From: Pseudomonas sp. SST3
GTDB lineage: Bacteria > Pseudomonadota > Gammaproteobacteria > Pseudomonadales > Pseudomonadaceae
Direction of reading: 5' to 3'
Assembly: GCF_003325755.1 (NCBI RefSeq)
Contig: NZ_QORI02000007.1
Location: forward strand, 1 to 64,000
Length of the DNA stretch: 64,000 bases
The notes under the pieces were generated by a model. That model was not told the DNA's origin. It saw nothing but the letters and a program-made list of their open reading frames with translations, and ran no database searches. Shown here piece by piece: positions 7,604 through 17,438 of the stretch (the stretch's first letter is position 1; the number at the start of each line of letters is the position of its first letter). Both the position numbers and the translations under genes were made by a program.

Positions 7604-8697
7604 GGCCGTTCCTCTACCAGCCGATCATCGGCATAGAGCATCAGCCACTGGGCAGGAAAGCCTACCCAGGCCTGCCCTGTTGGGACGGGCTGATCCTCTG
7701 GCAGGCGCGCTTTGAGCAGATGGCCTTGCAGCCGGAGCGTGAGTATTTTGTAGGTACCGAGGTCTTCTACCCGCACGACCTCGGTCTGCATTCCTCCGGT
7801 TGTCGGTTCTTCCGTCACCTGAACGAACTCCGGGCGGATGCCGATCTGCAGACGACTTTCAGCCAGGTCGGCCAGCCGAGCCGCCAGCGCTCCGGAGACC
7901 GGTAGGTGCTGATCGCCAAAACCAACACCGCCCGCCTCGGCACGAACGTCGATCAGATTCATGCCGGGACTGCCGACAAAGAACCCGACAAAGGTGTGCT
8001 GTGGCCGCTCGAAGAGCTCCCGCGGCGTACCGAACTGGACGATCTGCCCGCCATGCATCACCGCGATCTTGTCGGCGAACGTCGAAGCCTCCAGCTGATC
8101 GTGAGTTACGTAAATCATGGTGATATTGAACTGCTCATGGATCTGCTTGAGCTTGCGGCGCAGCTTCCATTTCAGATGCGGATCGATCACGGTCAGCGGC
8201 TCGTCGAAGAGAATCGCCGACACGTCGTCCCGTACCAGACCGCGCCCCATGGAGACCTTCTGTTTCTCATCCGCGGTCAGGTTGCGGGCTTTGCGCTTGA
8301 GCAATGGATGCAGGTCAAGCACCTCGGCAATCTCGTGCACCTTACTGGTGACCCGCGCTTCCGGGACGCCCTGATTGCGCAGCGGGAAAGCCAGATTGTC
8401 GAACACGGTCATGGTGTCGTACACCACCGGAAACTGGAAAACCTGGGCGATATTGCGCTGCTCGGGCGTCATCCTGCTCACCTCGCGGGCGTCGAACAGC
8501 ACCTGGCCCTCGGATGGGCTGAGCAATCCGGAAATGATGTTGAGCAAAGTCGACTTGCCGCATCCGGAGGGGCCCAAAAGAGCGTAGGCACCGCCCTGCT
8601 CCCACACATGGTCCATCTCACGAATCGCATAGTCCTCCGCCCCGCGCGGCTGCGAGTTGTAGCTGTGGGCAAGGTTCTTCAAGCGAATCTCAGCCAT
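7600..8697 (-). CDS. ABC importer ATPase, signature-degenerate subunit (GlpT-like)
   Basis: A 365-residue nucleotide-binding subunit with a C-terminal TOBE-like regulatory region. Walker A GPSGCGKST lies at 42-50, Walker B AILFDEP at 161-167, and the H-loop IYVTHDQ has His199. The ABC signature, normally LSGGQ, reads LTADEKQ at about 140-146, so this subunit cannot supply a canonical signature to its partner's site. ATG 8697 follows GAGGAG; the long upstream extension of the frame lies in the preceding gene. It would form a heterodimer with the ATPase encoded just upstream, whose signature is intact. Confidence 0.9.
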   Translation of the reverse strand: MAEIRLKNLAHSYNSQPRGAEDYAIREMDHVWEQGGAYALLGPSGCGKSTLLNIISGLLSPSEGQVLFDAREVSRMTPEQRNIAQVFQFPVVYDTMTVFDNLAFPLRNQGVPEARVTSKVHEIAEVLDLHPLLKRKARNLTADEKQKVSMGRGLVRDDVSAILFDEPLTVIDPHLKWKLRRKLKQIHEQFNITMIYVTHDQLEASTFADKIAVMHGGQIVQFGTPRELFERPQHTFVGFFVGSPGMNLIDVRAEAGGVGFGDQHLPVSGALAARLADLAESRLQIGIRPEFVQVTEEPTTGGMQTEVVRVEDLGTYKILTLRLQGHLLKARLPEDQPVPTGQAWVGFPAQWLMLYADDRLVEERP

Positions 8698-8707
8698 GGT
8701 GCTCTCC

Positions 8708-9790
8708 TCAGAGGCGTCGAGCCGGTGCCTGGGCCAACTGGCCGGCGGCATCGAACACAAACAGCTTGTGGGTCGGCACATACACCCGGATTGGCGAATC
8801 CACCGCGTAGTCGTGCAGGCCCTGCAGGTGCAGCACGAGGCTGAAGTGGTCGTTGCGCACATGGAGGAAGGTTTCCGAGCCACTGATTTCCGCTAGCTCG
8901 ACGATTCCGGACACCTCCAGATCGTCGTCATTGGAGGGGACGAGGCCAATATGGCTGGGACGAATGCCGAACTGGTACTCGCCCTCGCGCAAGGTCCGCA
9001 GGCCCGCATTAAGAGGAAAATGCATGCTGTCCTGAAAGCTGACTTCGTTGGCGCCAATCCTGCCCGGCAGCAGATTAATCGGCGGCTCGGAGAACAGCTC
9101 GGCACTGAGCATGTGGCTGGGCCGGTGATAAACCTCGGAAGTCGGCCCGCTCTGTATCACTCGGCCCTCATGCAGGACGGTTGCCGTTCCGCCCAGCGCC
9201 AGCGCCTCATTGGGCTCGGTGGTGGCATAAACGGCGATGCTACGCCGAGTCTTGAAGAGCTCGCGCATCTCCTGGCGGAGCTCTTCACGCAACTTGTAGT
9301 CGAGGTTGACCAGCGGCTCGTCGAACAGAACCAGATCCGCATCCTTGACCAGCGCTCTAGCCATCGCGGTGCGCTGCTGCTGGCCACCGGATAGTTCCAG
9401 TGGATACCGTTGAAGAAATTCTTCGATATGCAGCATCTCGGCAGTTTCACGCACCTTGCGCTCGATATCCGCCTTGCTCACGCCAGCCTGACGCAGCGGC
9501 GAAGCAATGTTCTCGAAGACACTCAGCGTCGGGTAGTTGATGAACTGCTGGTAAACCATCGACACGTTGCGCTTGCGTACGGGAACCCCGGTCACGTCCG
9601 CGCTGTTCATCAGGATTCGTCCTTTGTTCGGTTTGTCGAGCCCGGCCATCAGGCGCATCAGCGAGGTCTTGCCCGACAGGGTTCGCCCGATCAATACGTT
9701 GAACGAGCCGGGTTCGAAAACCAGGCTGGCGTCGTCGATATGCAGGTGGCCATCGACCGTCTTGGTGACGTGTTCCAAGGTGAGGGACAT
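8708..9790 (-). CDS. ABC importer ATPase, H-loop-deficient subunit (GlpS-like)
   Basis: The first gene of the importer operon, 360 residues. Walker A GRTLSGKT (35-42), signature LSGGQ (133-137) and Walker B LVLFDEP are present. The H-loop, usually VTHD, reads YATTEP at 188-193, so the switch histidine is replaced by Thr191. A TOBE-like domain follows to the end. The next ATPase gene starts 10 nt downstream. The two ATPases have complementary lesions, so a heterodimer would keep one complete ATP site. Expression is probably from the sigma-54 promoter at 9825-9840. Confidence 0.9.
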   Translation of the reverse strand: MSLTLEHVTKTVDGHLHIDDASLVFEPGSFNVLIGRTLSGKTSLMRLMAGLDKPNKGRILMNSADVTGVPVRKRNVSMVYQQFINYPTLSVFENIASPLRQAGVSKADIERKVRETAEMLHIEEFLQRYPLELSGGQQQRTAMARALVKDADLVLFDEPLVNLDYKLREELRQEMRELFKTRRSIAVYATTEPNEALALGGTATVLHEGRVIQSGPTSEVYHRPSHMLSAELFSEPPINLLPGRIGANEVSFQDSMHFPLNAGLRTLREGEYQFGIRPSHIGLVPSNDDDLEVSGIVELAEISGSETFLHVRNDHFSLVLHLQGLHDYAVDSPIRVYVPTHKLFVFDAAGQLAQAPARRL

Positions 9791-9824
9791 GCCGCATCCT
9801 TCTAATTGTTATGGCCAGATGCAG

Positions 9825-9840
9825 AGCGATATCCGTGCCA
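9825..9840 (-). promoter_or_regulatory. Sigma-54 (-24/-12) promoter for the ABC importer operon
   Basis: The minus strand reads TGGCACGGATATCGCT. This matches TGGCACG-N4-TTGC with the invariant GG and GC exactly 10 nt apart; one base of the -12 box differs. Its -12 element is about 36 nt before the first ATPase start. A sigma-54 activator gene is divergent next to it and a repeat array suitable for activator binding lies upstream. Confidence 0.85.
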
Positions 9841-9884
9841 GGTCCCACCAACGGCTCTAGCGTGAGAATTGCTGCCAAAAGCGG

Positions 9885-9953
9885 TGTTCTCAAGTGTTCA
9901 AAATGAACAATTGTGAACATTGACACTGAACAGAAATGAACAAGACTGTTCAG
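9885..9953. promoter_or_regulatory. Array of seven TGTTCA/TGAACA half-sites (activator-binding region)
   Basis: Half-sites begin at 9885 (TGTTCT), 9895 (TGTTCA), then TGAACA at 9904, 9914, 9927 and 9937, and TGTTCA at 9947. Spacing is 9-10 bp except one 13-bp gap. The strongest palindromes are TGTTCA-AAA-TGAACA (9895-9909) and CTGAACA...TGTTCAG (9926-9953). Placed 45-130 bp upstream of the sigma-54 promoter and 60 bp before the activator's own start, it is a natural enhancer and possible autoregulatory site. Confidence 0.75.
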
Positions 9954-10012
9954 AGCCGCCAGACGCGGCAGCAGTCTTATAACAACAAGAATTGCACCCT
10001 CAGAGAGGCAAC

Positions 10013-11881
10013 ATGGCCGACCCAGCCCAGTCCATCTCACATCAGGCTCTGGTAGAGGATTCCTGGAGCCGCTGCGAACGCTACGGGTTGAATCCGCTTA
10101 GCACCCCCAGTTTCGGCCAGCCGGCAGAGCAGGACGTTAACGCCCTGTTGGAGCGTCAGCGAAGTCTGGTGCAGACCACCCAACGCGAAGTGCTGCCGTA
10201 CTACGAGAACATCCTTTCGAACTCGAGCTGCCTGATTCTTCTGGCGGACAGCGGCGGGCAGTTGCTCCAATCCTGGGGGGATCGGCGCTTCGTCGAGCCC
10301 GCGCAGCAACGAGGCTTCAAGCCCGGCGCGAGCTGGATGGAGCGCGACACGGGGACCAATGCGATCGGCACTGCATTGGCCAGTGGGCAGGCCGTTCATA
10401 TTCAGCGCGACGAGCACTTCCTCAAGGCCAACCGCTACCTATCCGGTGCGGCGTCACCGATCTTCGACGCGCAACGTCAGCTTATCGCAGTGCTCGATGT
10501 GTCCAGCGACAGCTACCTTCCGCCTTCGCACACCCTCGGCATGGTCAAGATGATGAGCCAGTCGGTGGAGAATCGGCTGATCCTCAACCTGTTTCATGAC
10601 GACTGTTTCCAGCTGACCTTCAATACCGGGCAGGACAACCTCGACAGCCAGTGGGCTGGCCTGCTTGTCTTCGATGAGTCCGGGTTGATCGTCTCGGCTA
10701 ACCGGCGCGCCGACAATCTGCTCGGCGTAGCGCTGGCGAGTACCCGCATCGACAGGCTGTTCGACATTCCGCTGCTGCAGCTGGTCAATCAACCCGAAGA
10801 TCAACCCTTGCTATTGCGAGCCATGGGCCGCCATCGCTTTCACGGCATCGTTCGACGCCCACAGAAGCCACGCATCCAGCCTCGCGACTTTCGCAAGGCG
10901 CCCAGACCGGAGCAGCCCATCGATTTGGCCGGTATCGACCAGGGCGACCCGCAGGTCCATAAAGTGATTCACCAGGCCCAGCTCATGCTGGAAAAGAACG
11001 TTCCGATCCTTGTGCACGGTGAGACGGGCGTCGGTAAGGAAATACTGGTCAAGGCGCTGCACGCGGCCAGTTCGCGAGCCAAGGCACCGCTGATCGCGGT
11101 GAATTGCGCGGCGATTCCCCAGGAGCTGATCGAGTCGGAACTGTTCGGCTATGAAAAAGGCGCCTTCACCGGTGCGCATCAGAAAGGCAGTCTCGGCCTG
11201 ATCCGCAAGGCTGACGGGGGCGTATTGTTTCTCGACGAGATCGGCGATATGCCGCTGAACCTGCAGGCACGCCTGTTGCGTGTGCTGCAAGATCGTAGCG
11301 TCCAACCGCTCGGGGGTGGAGAGCCCTCCCCGGTCGACTTTCGGTTGATTTGCGCAACGAATCGCTCCCTACGCCAAGACGTCGAAAGCGGCCGTTTTCG
11401 CCAAGACTTGTTTTATCGCGTCAGCGGTCTCAGCGTGGAGCTGCCACCGCTGCGAGCCCGCCGCGACAAGCAGGCCCTGATCCAGCGAATCTGGGAGCAA
11501 CACCGGGAACCCCAGCAATGGGCGGGATTACATACCGAGGTACTGCGCCTGTTCGAAAACCACCCCTGGCCAGGAAACATACGTCAACTGAGCAGTGTGA
11601 TTCAGGTTGCGCTGGCGTTGGCCGAGGATCAGCCGATCCGCCCGGAGCATCTGCCGGACGACTTCTTCGTCGACCTTGAAAAAAACACCGACACCTATGG
11701 CCGAACGGAGCTACTCCAGCCCTCACCCAAGACCACCCAGCTTCCATTTACTTCAAATCAGCCGTTGCGCTCGCAATTCGAGGCCTGTCGCGGCAACGTT
11801 TCGCACCTCGCCCGGCACCTGGGTGTCAGCCGCAACACCCTCTACAAGCGCCTGCGCGCCGAGGGAATCTGGAAAGGATAA
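10013..11881 (+). CDS. Sigma-54-dependent transcriptional activator with GAF sensor (AcoR type)
   Basis: A 622-residue activator. The N-terminal half has a GAF-type sensor region (SWMERDTGTNAIGTALASG) and a PAS-like stretch (GLLVFDESGLIVSANRRADN). The central AAA+ domain has Walker A GETGVGKE (about 336-343), the sigma-54-contacting GAFTGA loop in YEKGAFTGAHQKG (about 383) and Walker B GGVLFLDEIGDMP. A C-terminal Fis-type helix-turn-helix reads LARHLGVSRNTLYKRLRAEG. ATG 10013 is preceded by GAGAGG; the earlier TTG at 9992 lacks one. It is divergent from the importer operon and almost certainly activates it. AcoR-type proteins sense small alcohols and ketones; the ligand here is unknown. Confidence 0.92.
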   Translation: MADPAQSISHQALVEDSWSRCERYGLNPLSTPSFGQPAEQDVNALLERQRSLVQTTQREVLPYYENILSNSSCLILLADSGGQLLQSWGDRRFVEPAQQRGFKPGASWMERDTGTNAIGTALASGQAVHIQRDEHFLKANRYLSGAASPIFDAQRQLIAVLDVSSDSYLPPSHTLGMVKMMSQSVENRLILNLFHDDCFQLTFNTGQDNLDSQWAGLLVFDESGLIVSANRRADNLLGVALASTRIDRLFDIPLLQLVNQPEDQPLLLRAMGRHRFHGIVRRPQKPRIQPRDFRKAPRPEQPIDLAGIDQGDPQVHKVIHQAQLMLEKNVPILVHGETGVGKEILVKALHAASSRAKAPLIAVNCAAIPQELIESELFGYEKGAFTGAHQKGSLGLIRKADGGVLFLDEIGDMPLNLQARLLRVLQDRSVQPLGGGEPSPVDFRLICATNRSLRQDVESGRFRQDLFYRVSGLSVELPPLRARRDKQALIQRIWEQHREPQQWAGLHTEVLRLFENHPWPGNIRQLSSVIQVALALAEDQPIRPEHLPDDFFVDLEKNTDTYGRTELLQPSPKTTQLPFTSNQPLRSQFEACRGNVSHLARHLGVSRNTLYKRLRAEGIWKG

Positions 11882-12016
11882 GGCGTCGAGCCGCCGGTCG
11901 GCCCGCACACCAAGCGCCAAAAAGCTTAGCGTCTTAACCGCATCGCTGGCGCGCCCCACGGCGAATGCAGGCCGAAGGCCGGCCCGACCACCTCAGAACA
12001 AGCACAACAGTCAGGG

Positions 12017-13402
12017 TTATTCGCCCAGACGCCAAGTCGTGCCGCCTTTGCCGTCTTCCAGCACCACACCCATGGCGGTCAACTGGTCTCGGATACGGTC
12101 GGACTCTGCCCAGTTCTTCTCGAACCGGGCTTGCAGTCGAGCGGCAATCAGCGCCTCTACCTGGGCCGCATCCACCTTGCCTGCGGCGCCGGCCTGCAGA
12201 AAGGCGTCTGGGTCCATCTGCAACACGCCGAGCACACTCGCCAGTTCTTTCAAGCGAGCCGCAAGTGCCGCGGCGCCTTGCTGATCGGTTTCGCGCAAAC
12301 GGTTGACCTCGCGAGCCATTTCGAACAACACGGCGCACGCTTCAGGAGAGTTGAAGTCATCATCCATGGCTTCGCCGAACCGCGAGGTGAAACTCTCGCC
12401 GCCTTCGGCAGACACGTCGGGAAGGCCCCTGAGCGCGGTATAAAACCGCTCCAGCGCACCTTTAGCCTCTTTAAGGCTGTCCTCGGAATAGTTGATCGGA
12501 CTGCGGTAATGGCTCGAAACCAACAGGTAGCGCACCACTTCCGGCTGGTACTTATCCAACACATCGCGAATGGTGAAGAAGTTGCCCAACGACTTGGACA
12601 TCTTCTCGCCATCGACGCGGACCGCACCGGCATGCATCCAGGCATTGGCGTACTGCTTGCCGGTGGCCGCTTCGCTTTGCGCGATCTCGTTCTCGTGATG
12701 CGGAAACACCAGATCAGGACCACCGCCGTGAATATCGAAGGTCTCGCCCAAGCAGCACGTGGACATGACCGAGCACTCGATATGCCAGCCCGGACGGCCC
12801 GCGCCCCAGGGCGACTCCCAGCTCGGCTCGCTCGGCTTGGCGGCCTTCCAGAGCACGAAGTCCAGCGGATCTTCCTTGGCTTCGTCGACTTCGATGCGCG
12901 CACCGATTTTCAGATCCTCGATCTTGCGCCGTGACAGCTTGCCGTAGCCGACGAATTTGCCGACCCGGTAGTAGACATCGCCGTTCCCCGGCGCGTAAGC
13001 GAAGCCTTTGTCGATCAGAGTCTGGATCATGCTGTGCATGCCAGCGATGTACTCGGTGGCACGCGGCTCATTATCGGGACGCAACACGTTGAGCCGTGCC
13101 TCATCCTCATGCATGGCGGCGATCATGCGCGTGGTCAGCGCCTCGAAAGTTTCGCCGTTTTCCTGAGCGCGACGGATGATCTTGTCGTCGATATCGGTGA
13201 TGTTGCGCACGTAGGTCAAATCGTAACCACGCTGGCGCAACCAGCGCGAGACGACATCGAACGCCACCATGACCCGCGCGTGGCCGATGTGGCAGAAGTC
13301 ATAGACCGTCATGCCGCAGACGTACATACGCACCTGATTGCCGACCAGCGGCTTGAGTGGCTCCTTGGCCTTGGTCAGGGTGTTGTAGATCGACAACGCC
13401 AT
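12017..13402 (-). CDS. cysS: Cysteinyl-tRNA synthetase
   Basis: Charges tRNA-Cys in the cytosol. The 461-residue class I synthetase shows HIGH at 38-41 in [14 protein letters not shown] at 267-271, and the zinc ligands Cys29, Cys210 and His235 region (FPHHENE). It begins [16 protein letters not shown] at ATG 13402, directly after the stop of glnS (the genes abut at 13402/13403), so the two synthetases are cotranscribed leftward. Confidence 0.98.
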   Translation of the reverse strand: MALSIYNTLTKAKEPLKPLVGNQVRMYVCGMTVYDFCHIGHARVMVAFDVVSRWLRQRGYDLTYVRNITDIDDKIIRRAQENGETFEALTTRMIAAMHEDEARLNVLRPDNEPRATEYIAGMHSMIQTLIDKGFAYAPGNGDVYYRVGKFVGYGKLSRRKIEDLKIGARIEVDEAKEDPLDFVLWKAAKPSEPSWESPWGAGRPGWHIECSVMSTCCLGETFDIHGGGPDLVFPHHENEIAQSEAATGKQYANAWMHAGAVRVDGEKMSKSLGNFFTIRDVLDKYQPEVVRYLLVSSHYRSPINYSEDSLKEAKGALERFYTALRGLPDVSAEGGESFTSRFGEAMDDDFNSPEACAVLFEMAREVNRLRETDQQGAAALAARLKELASVLGVLQMDPDAFLQAGAAGKVDAAQVEALIAARLQARFEKNWAESDRIRDQLTAMGVVLEDGKGGTTWRLGE

Positions 13403-15088
13403 TTACTGGCCTCCCCAGGAATCACGCAGCGTCACAGTACGGTTGAACACCATGGCGCCCGGCCGGCTGTCTTTGCGGTCGACGCAGAAATAGCCTTCGC
13501 GCTCGAACTGGAAGCGATCTTCAGCTTCGGCCGAGGCCAATGAAGGTTCGGCGCGGCAGCCTTTGAGCACGACCAGGGATTCGGGATTGATGTTGTCGAG
13601 GAAGCTACCCCCCTGCTCTTCGTTTTCAGCGGACGCCTTCTCGGGATTGGCAGAGCGGAACAGGCGATCGTACAGACGCACTTCACACTCGACGCTCTCA
13701 GCGGCCGGGACCCAGTGAATAACGCCCTTGACCTTGCGGCCCTCGGGGTTCTTGCCCAGCGTGTTTTCATCGTAGGAGCAGCGCAGTTCGACGATGTTGC
13801 CTTGTTCGTCCTTGATCGCTTCATCGGCACGGATCACATAGCTGCCACGCAGGCGCACTTCGCCACCCGGAATCAGGCGCTTGAACCCGGCTGGTGGTGC
13901 TTCTTCGAAATCGGTGGCATCGATATAAATTTCCCGCGAGAACGGCAGCTGGCGCACGCCGATGTCCTGCTTCGGATGGCGAGGCAGTTCGAGGTTTTCT
14001 ATTTGGCCTTCGGGATAGTTGGTGATGACGACCTTCAGCGGCTTGAGAACGCACATGGCTCGTGGTGCATTCGCGTCCAGGTCCTCGCGAATCGCGAATT
14101 CGAGCATGCCGATATCAACCACGCCGCCGGCGCGGTTCACGCCGATCATGTCGCAGAAGGTACGGATCGACGCCGGCGTGTATCCGCGCCGACGGTAGCC
14201 GCTGAGCGTCGACATCCGCGGGTCGTCCCAGCCACCGACGTGCTTTTCATCGACCAGCTGCTTGAGCTTGCGCTTGCTGGTGATGGTGTAGTTCAAGTTG
14301 AGGCGGGCAAACTCATACTGACGCGGGCGCGCCGGAACCGGCAGGTTTTCGAGGAACCACTCGTAGAGCGGACGGTGATCTTCAAACTCCAGGGTACAAA
14401 TCGAATGAGTGATGCCTTCGATGGCATCCGACTGGCCATGAGTGAAATCGTAACTCGGGTAGATGCACCAGTCATTGCCGGTCTGATGATGATGCGCATG
14501 GCGGATTCGATAGAGAATCGGGTCGCGCAGGTTCATGTTCGGTGAGGACATGTCGATCTTCGCGCGTAACGCCTTGGCACCGTCAGGAAATTCGCCGGCC
14601 TTCATCCGAGCGAACAGGTCCAGGTTTTCTTCCACCGAACGATCCCGGAACGGGCTGTTCCTGCCGGGCTCGGTCAGACTGCCACGGTACTCCCGAGCCT
14701 GCTCGGACGTCAGGTCGCAGACGTAGGCCTTCCCAGCCTTGATCAGTTCGATGGCCCAGTCGTGCAGCTGCGCGAAATAGTTGGAGGCGTAGCGCTCCTC
14801 GCCCGCCCACTGGAAACCGAGCCACTGGACGTCGCTCTTGATGGCGTCGATGTATTCCTGATCTTCTTTCGCCGGGTTGGTGTCGTCGAAGCGGAGGTTG
14901 CACTCGCCACCGAACTCTTGGGCCAGACCGAAGTTCAGGCAAATCGACTTGGCATGGCCGATATGCAGGTAACCATTGGGCTCGGGCGGAAAGCGCGTGA
15001 CGATCTTGGCATGCTTGCCGGATTCCAGGTCGGCCTGGACGATCGGGCGGAGAAAATTGGTGGCTGCGGTAGTCTCAGGCTTGCTCAT
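13403..15088 (-). CDS. glnS: Glutaminyl-tRNA synthetase
   Basis: A 561-residue class I synthetase that charges tRNA-Gln in the cytosol. The HIGH motif is at 42-45 ([11 protein letters not shown]) and the KMSKS-equivalent is in [11 protein letters not shown] near residue 270. The C-terminal anticodon-binding beta barrels are present (for example [19 protein letters not shown]). ATG 15088 lies beyond a GGACACC. It is the first gene of a glnS-cysS operon, with a palindromic element upstream. Confidence 0.98.
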   Translation of the reverse strand: MSKPETTAATNFLRPIVQADLESGKHAKIVTRFPPEPNGYLHIGHAKSICLNFGLAQEFGGECNLRFDDTNPAKEDQEYIDAIKSDVQWLGFQWAGEERYASNYFAQLHDWAIELIKAGKAYVCDLTSEQAREYRGSLTEPGRNSPFRDRSVEENLDLFARMKAGEFPDGAKALRAKIDMSSPNMNLRDPILYRIRHAHHHQTGNDWCIYPSYDFTHGQSDAIEGITHSICTLEFEDHRPLYEWFLENLPVPARPRQYEFARLNLNYTITSKRKLKQLVDEKHVGGWDDPRMSTLSGYRRRGYTPASIRTFCDMIGVNRAGGVVDIGMLEFAIREDLDANAPRAMCVLKPLKVVITNYPEGQIENLELPRHPKQDIGVRQLPFSREIYIDATDFEEAPPAGFKRLIPGGEVRLRGSYVIRADEAIKDEQGNIVELRCSYDENTLGKNPEGRKVKGVIHWVPAAESVECEVRLYDRLFRSANPEKASAENEEQGGSFLDNINPESLVVLKGCRAEPSLASAEAEDRFQFEREGYFCVDRKDSRPGAMVFNRTVTLRDSWGGQ

Positions 15089-15120
15089 GGTGTCCTTAAC
15101 GATCTGCGAGTGTGCGGCTC

Positions 15121-15261
15121 AGAGAGGTTTACAAAAGTAGCGAGCGATGGTCAGGCAAGGCGAAATCAGTCGAAAAAGCGGAATGTACAAGTTGTACATG
15201 AGCATTTTGAGGCTGATTTCAACGCAGCATGGCCGAGCGCAGTAATTTGTAAACACTCTCT
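15121..15261. repeat. 141-bp symmetric palindromic element (MITE-like)
   Basis: AGAGAGGTTTACAAA (15121-15135) is repeated in reverse as TTTGTAAACACTCTCT (15246-15261, one extra base). An inner perfect palindrome ATGTACAA-G-TTGTACAT occupies 15183-15199. Outer and inner repeats share the same centre at 15191, and intermediate segments (CGAAATCAGTCG against GGCTGATTTC) also pair imperfectly. It lies between divergent glnS and ppiB with no coding capacity. Confidence 0.75.
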
Positions 15262-15432
15262 CAGGGTAGGCCGGCCAAATCAAAGCGCCTATCATAGCGG
15301 ACCCGTCAACCCCCTGACAGAGCAAAGCGCCCGGCTGCGCAACGCACTGCGGCAGCGACGTTCATCCTCGCTATCGCGCCGGCCACGCTGTCGCGACACG
15401 ACTTCTACCTTTTCTCATAAGGAAGGCCCTCA

Positions 15433-15927
15433 ATGATCAAGCTGCATACCAATCATGGCGTCATTACCGTCAAGTTGTTCGAAGACAAGGCCCCGGAAAC
15501 CACCGCCAACTTCAAGGAATACGTGAAGAGCGGCCACTACGACGGCACGATCTTCCATCGCGTGATCAGCAACTTCATGGTCCAGGGCGGCGGCTTCGAG
15601 CCCGGCATGAAGCAGAAAGCCACCCGCGCCCAGATCAAAAACGAAGCCAACAACGGCCTTTCCAACAAGACCGGTACTCTGGCCATGGCACGCACCATGG
15701 AGCCGCACTCGGCATCCGCCCAGTTCTTTATCAACGTTAAGGACAACGATTTCCTCGACCACACCGCGCCGACCGTCCAGGGCTGGGGCTACGCCGTGTT
15801 CGGCGAAGTGGTCGAAGGCATGGACGTGGTCGAAAAGATCAAGGGCGTTCCCACCACTATGAAGTCAGGCCATCAGGACGTGCCGGTGGAAGATGTAGTT
15901 ATCGAGAAAGCTGAGATCGTCGAGTAA
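15433..15927 (+). CDS. ppiB: Cyclophilin-type peptidyl-prolyl cis-trans isomerase B
   Basis: A 164-residue cytoplasmic cyclophilin without a signal peptide, starting [15 protein letters not shown]. Catalytic and ligand-site motifs are [13 protein letters not shown] (Arg and Phe of the active site), [21 protein letters not shown] and [27 protein letters not shown] stands upstream of ATG 15433. The lpxH gene follows after 5 nt, so the two form an operon. Confidence 0.98.
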   Translation: MIKLHTNHGVITVKLFEDKAPETTANFKEYVKSGHYDGTIFHRVISNFMVQGGGFEPGMKQKATRAQIKNEANNGLSNKTGTLAMARTMEPHSASAQFFINVKDNDFLDHTAPTVQGWGYAVFGEVVEGMDVVEKIKGVPTTMKSGHQDVPVEDVVIEKAEIVE

Positions 15928-15932
15928 CCGTA

Positions 15933-16655
15933 TTGATACTGCTGATTTCTGATCTGCATCTAGAGGAAAAACGCCCGGACATTACCCGGGCGTTTCTTCG
16001 TTTTCTCGAGACTCGAGCGATCCAGGCCGAGGCGCTTTACATCCTGGGCGATTTCTTCGAGGTTTGGGTCGGCGATGACGGCATGACACCCTATCAGCAC
16101 GAAATAGCCGGAGCGCTGAAGACGTTGAGCCAGCGCGGAACCCGAATCTACCTGATGCATGGCAACCGCGACTTCATGATAGGTAAGGCATTCTGCCGCG
16201 AGGCCGGATGCACGCTTCTGGCCGATCCGCATATCGCACAGCTAGCCGGTGAGCGGGTATTGCTGATGCACGGCGACAGTTTGTGCACCCGAGACGAAGG
16301 CTATATGCGGCTACGGCGCTGGCTGCGCAACCCGATCAGCCTGTTCATCCTGCACAACCTTTCCCTCGCCAAGCGTCAGAAGTTGGCCCAGAAGCTGCGA
16401 TCGAGCAGCAAGGAAGAGACGCGGATGAAAGCCAGCGATATCGTCGACGTTACGCCCGACGAAGTGGCCCGCGTCATGCAACGCTACAACGTCCGTACAC
16501 TGATTCACGGTCATACCCACCGTCCCGCCACGCATTCGCTGCTGATCGATGGGCAACCCGCCAGGCGCATCGTATTGGGTGATTGGGATCGCCAAGGCTG
16601 GGCCTTGCAGGTCGACGAAGCTGGCTTCCATCAGGCGCCGTTCGACCTTAGCTGA
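15933..16655 (+). CDS. lpxH: UDP-2,3-diacylglucosamine diphosphatase
   Basis: Cleaves UDP-2,3-diacylglucosamine to lipid X plus UMP in lipid A synthesis, at the inner face of the cytoplasmic membrane. The calcineurin-like metal site is complete: SDLHLEE (Asp8, His10), [23 protein letters not shown] and HGHTHRP. Length 240 is standard. The start is a TTG (MILLISDLH), since no ATG or GTG is in position; it lies 5 nt after the ppiB stop. It ends 4 bp from the convergent miaE gene. Confidence 0.97.
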   Translation: MILLISDLHLEEKRPDITRAFLRFLETRAIQAEALYILGDFFEVWVGDDGMTPYQHEIAGALKTLSQRGTRIYLMHGNRDFMIGKAFCREAGCTLLADPHIAQLAGERVLLMHGDSLCTRDEGYMRLRRWLRNPISLFILHNLSLAKRQKLAQKLRSSSKEETRMKASDIVDVTPDEVARVMQRYNVRTLIHGHTHRPATHSLLIDGQPARRIVLGDWDRQGWALQVDEAGFHQAPFDLS

Positions 16656-16659
16656 CAGA

Positions 16660-17265
16660 TCAGGCGGCGCTCGGTACGCCACTGTGAAAGCGAAACTCGC
16701 TATCGGGGCTTTCGATCAGTTCGCGTTCACGTTCACGCACCCGAACGATGGCCTCATCGATATCCGCCACATCGCCATAGAGATACGCCAGCTTCAGATA
16801 ATCCTGGAAGTGCCTCGCCTCGGATTTCAGCAGGCCGTGGTAGAACTTGCTCAGCTCTTCGTCCAGATGAGGCACCAGCATCGCAAAACGCTCGCAGGAA
16901 CGCGCCTCGATAAAGGCTCCAATCACCAGCGTATCGGTGAGCCGATAGGGCTCGTGATTACGCACCAATTCCCGCAAGCCAGCGGCGTAACGTGATGAGC
17001 CGATGTTACGCAGGCCAATCTCACGCTTGCGGATGATCGATAGCACCTGCTCGAAATGCCGCAGCTCTTCCCTGGCCAACCGCGACATCTTGTTCTGCAG
17101 GTCGGGCTTGTCGACGTACCTGAACATCAGCTGGAAGGCTGCGCCTGCAGCCTTTTTCTCACAATTGCCGTGATCGATGAGCATCACGTCCTGATTTTGC
17201 AGCGCAGCGTCGACCCATGCAGCGGGTGTGGCGCAGCCAAGAAATTCATTCAATTCGGGAAGCAT
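16660..17265 (-). CDS. miaE: tRNA 2-methylthio-N6-isopentenyl-adenosine-37 hydroxylase
   Basis: A non-haem di-iron monooxygenase that hydroxylates the isopentenyl group of ms2i6A at position 37 of tRNAs reading UNN codons. The 201-residue protein shows the iron ligands of the ferritin-like fold: EKKAAGAAF, REELRHFEQ (ExxH), FIEARSCERF and KSEARHFQDY (ExxH). ATG 17265 is used; a TTG at 17283 would add six residues. Convergent with lpxH. Confidence 0.93.
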   Translation of the reverse strand: MLPELNEFLGCATPAAWVDAALQNQDVMLIDHGNCEKKAAGAAFQLMFRYVDKPDLQNKMSRLAREELRHFEQVLSIIRKREIGLRNIGSSRYAAGLRELVRNHEPYRLTDTLVIGAFIEARSCERFAMLVPHLDEELSKFYHGLLKSEARHFQDYLKLAYLYGDVADIDEAIVRVRERERELIESPDSEFRFHSGVPSAA

Positions 17266-17438
17266 GGTGAGGTCGTTTCGCAAAATAAGGTGAACGGCAG
17301 GGATACCGACTCAGTGCCGCGGACGGCGCATTATACGAAGCATGTTCTACACGGCCAGTGCTGGTTGATCTGCGTCAGACCCAGAAGGGGTTCCCTTGGC
17401 TATAGTGAAGTCATACGAAACCGCAAGCGGAGCCGATC

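Noticed and set aside
7906..8844. 312-codon open frame antisense to the ABC ATPase genes
   Set aside because: Composition is that of a complementary strand of conserved ATPase genes; it crosses the boundary of two real genes.
13715..14545. 276-codon open frame antisense to glnS
   Set aside because: Shadow of a strongly conserved synthetase gene; no ribosome site or recognisable domain.
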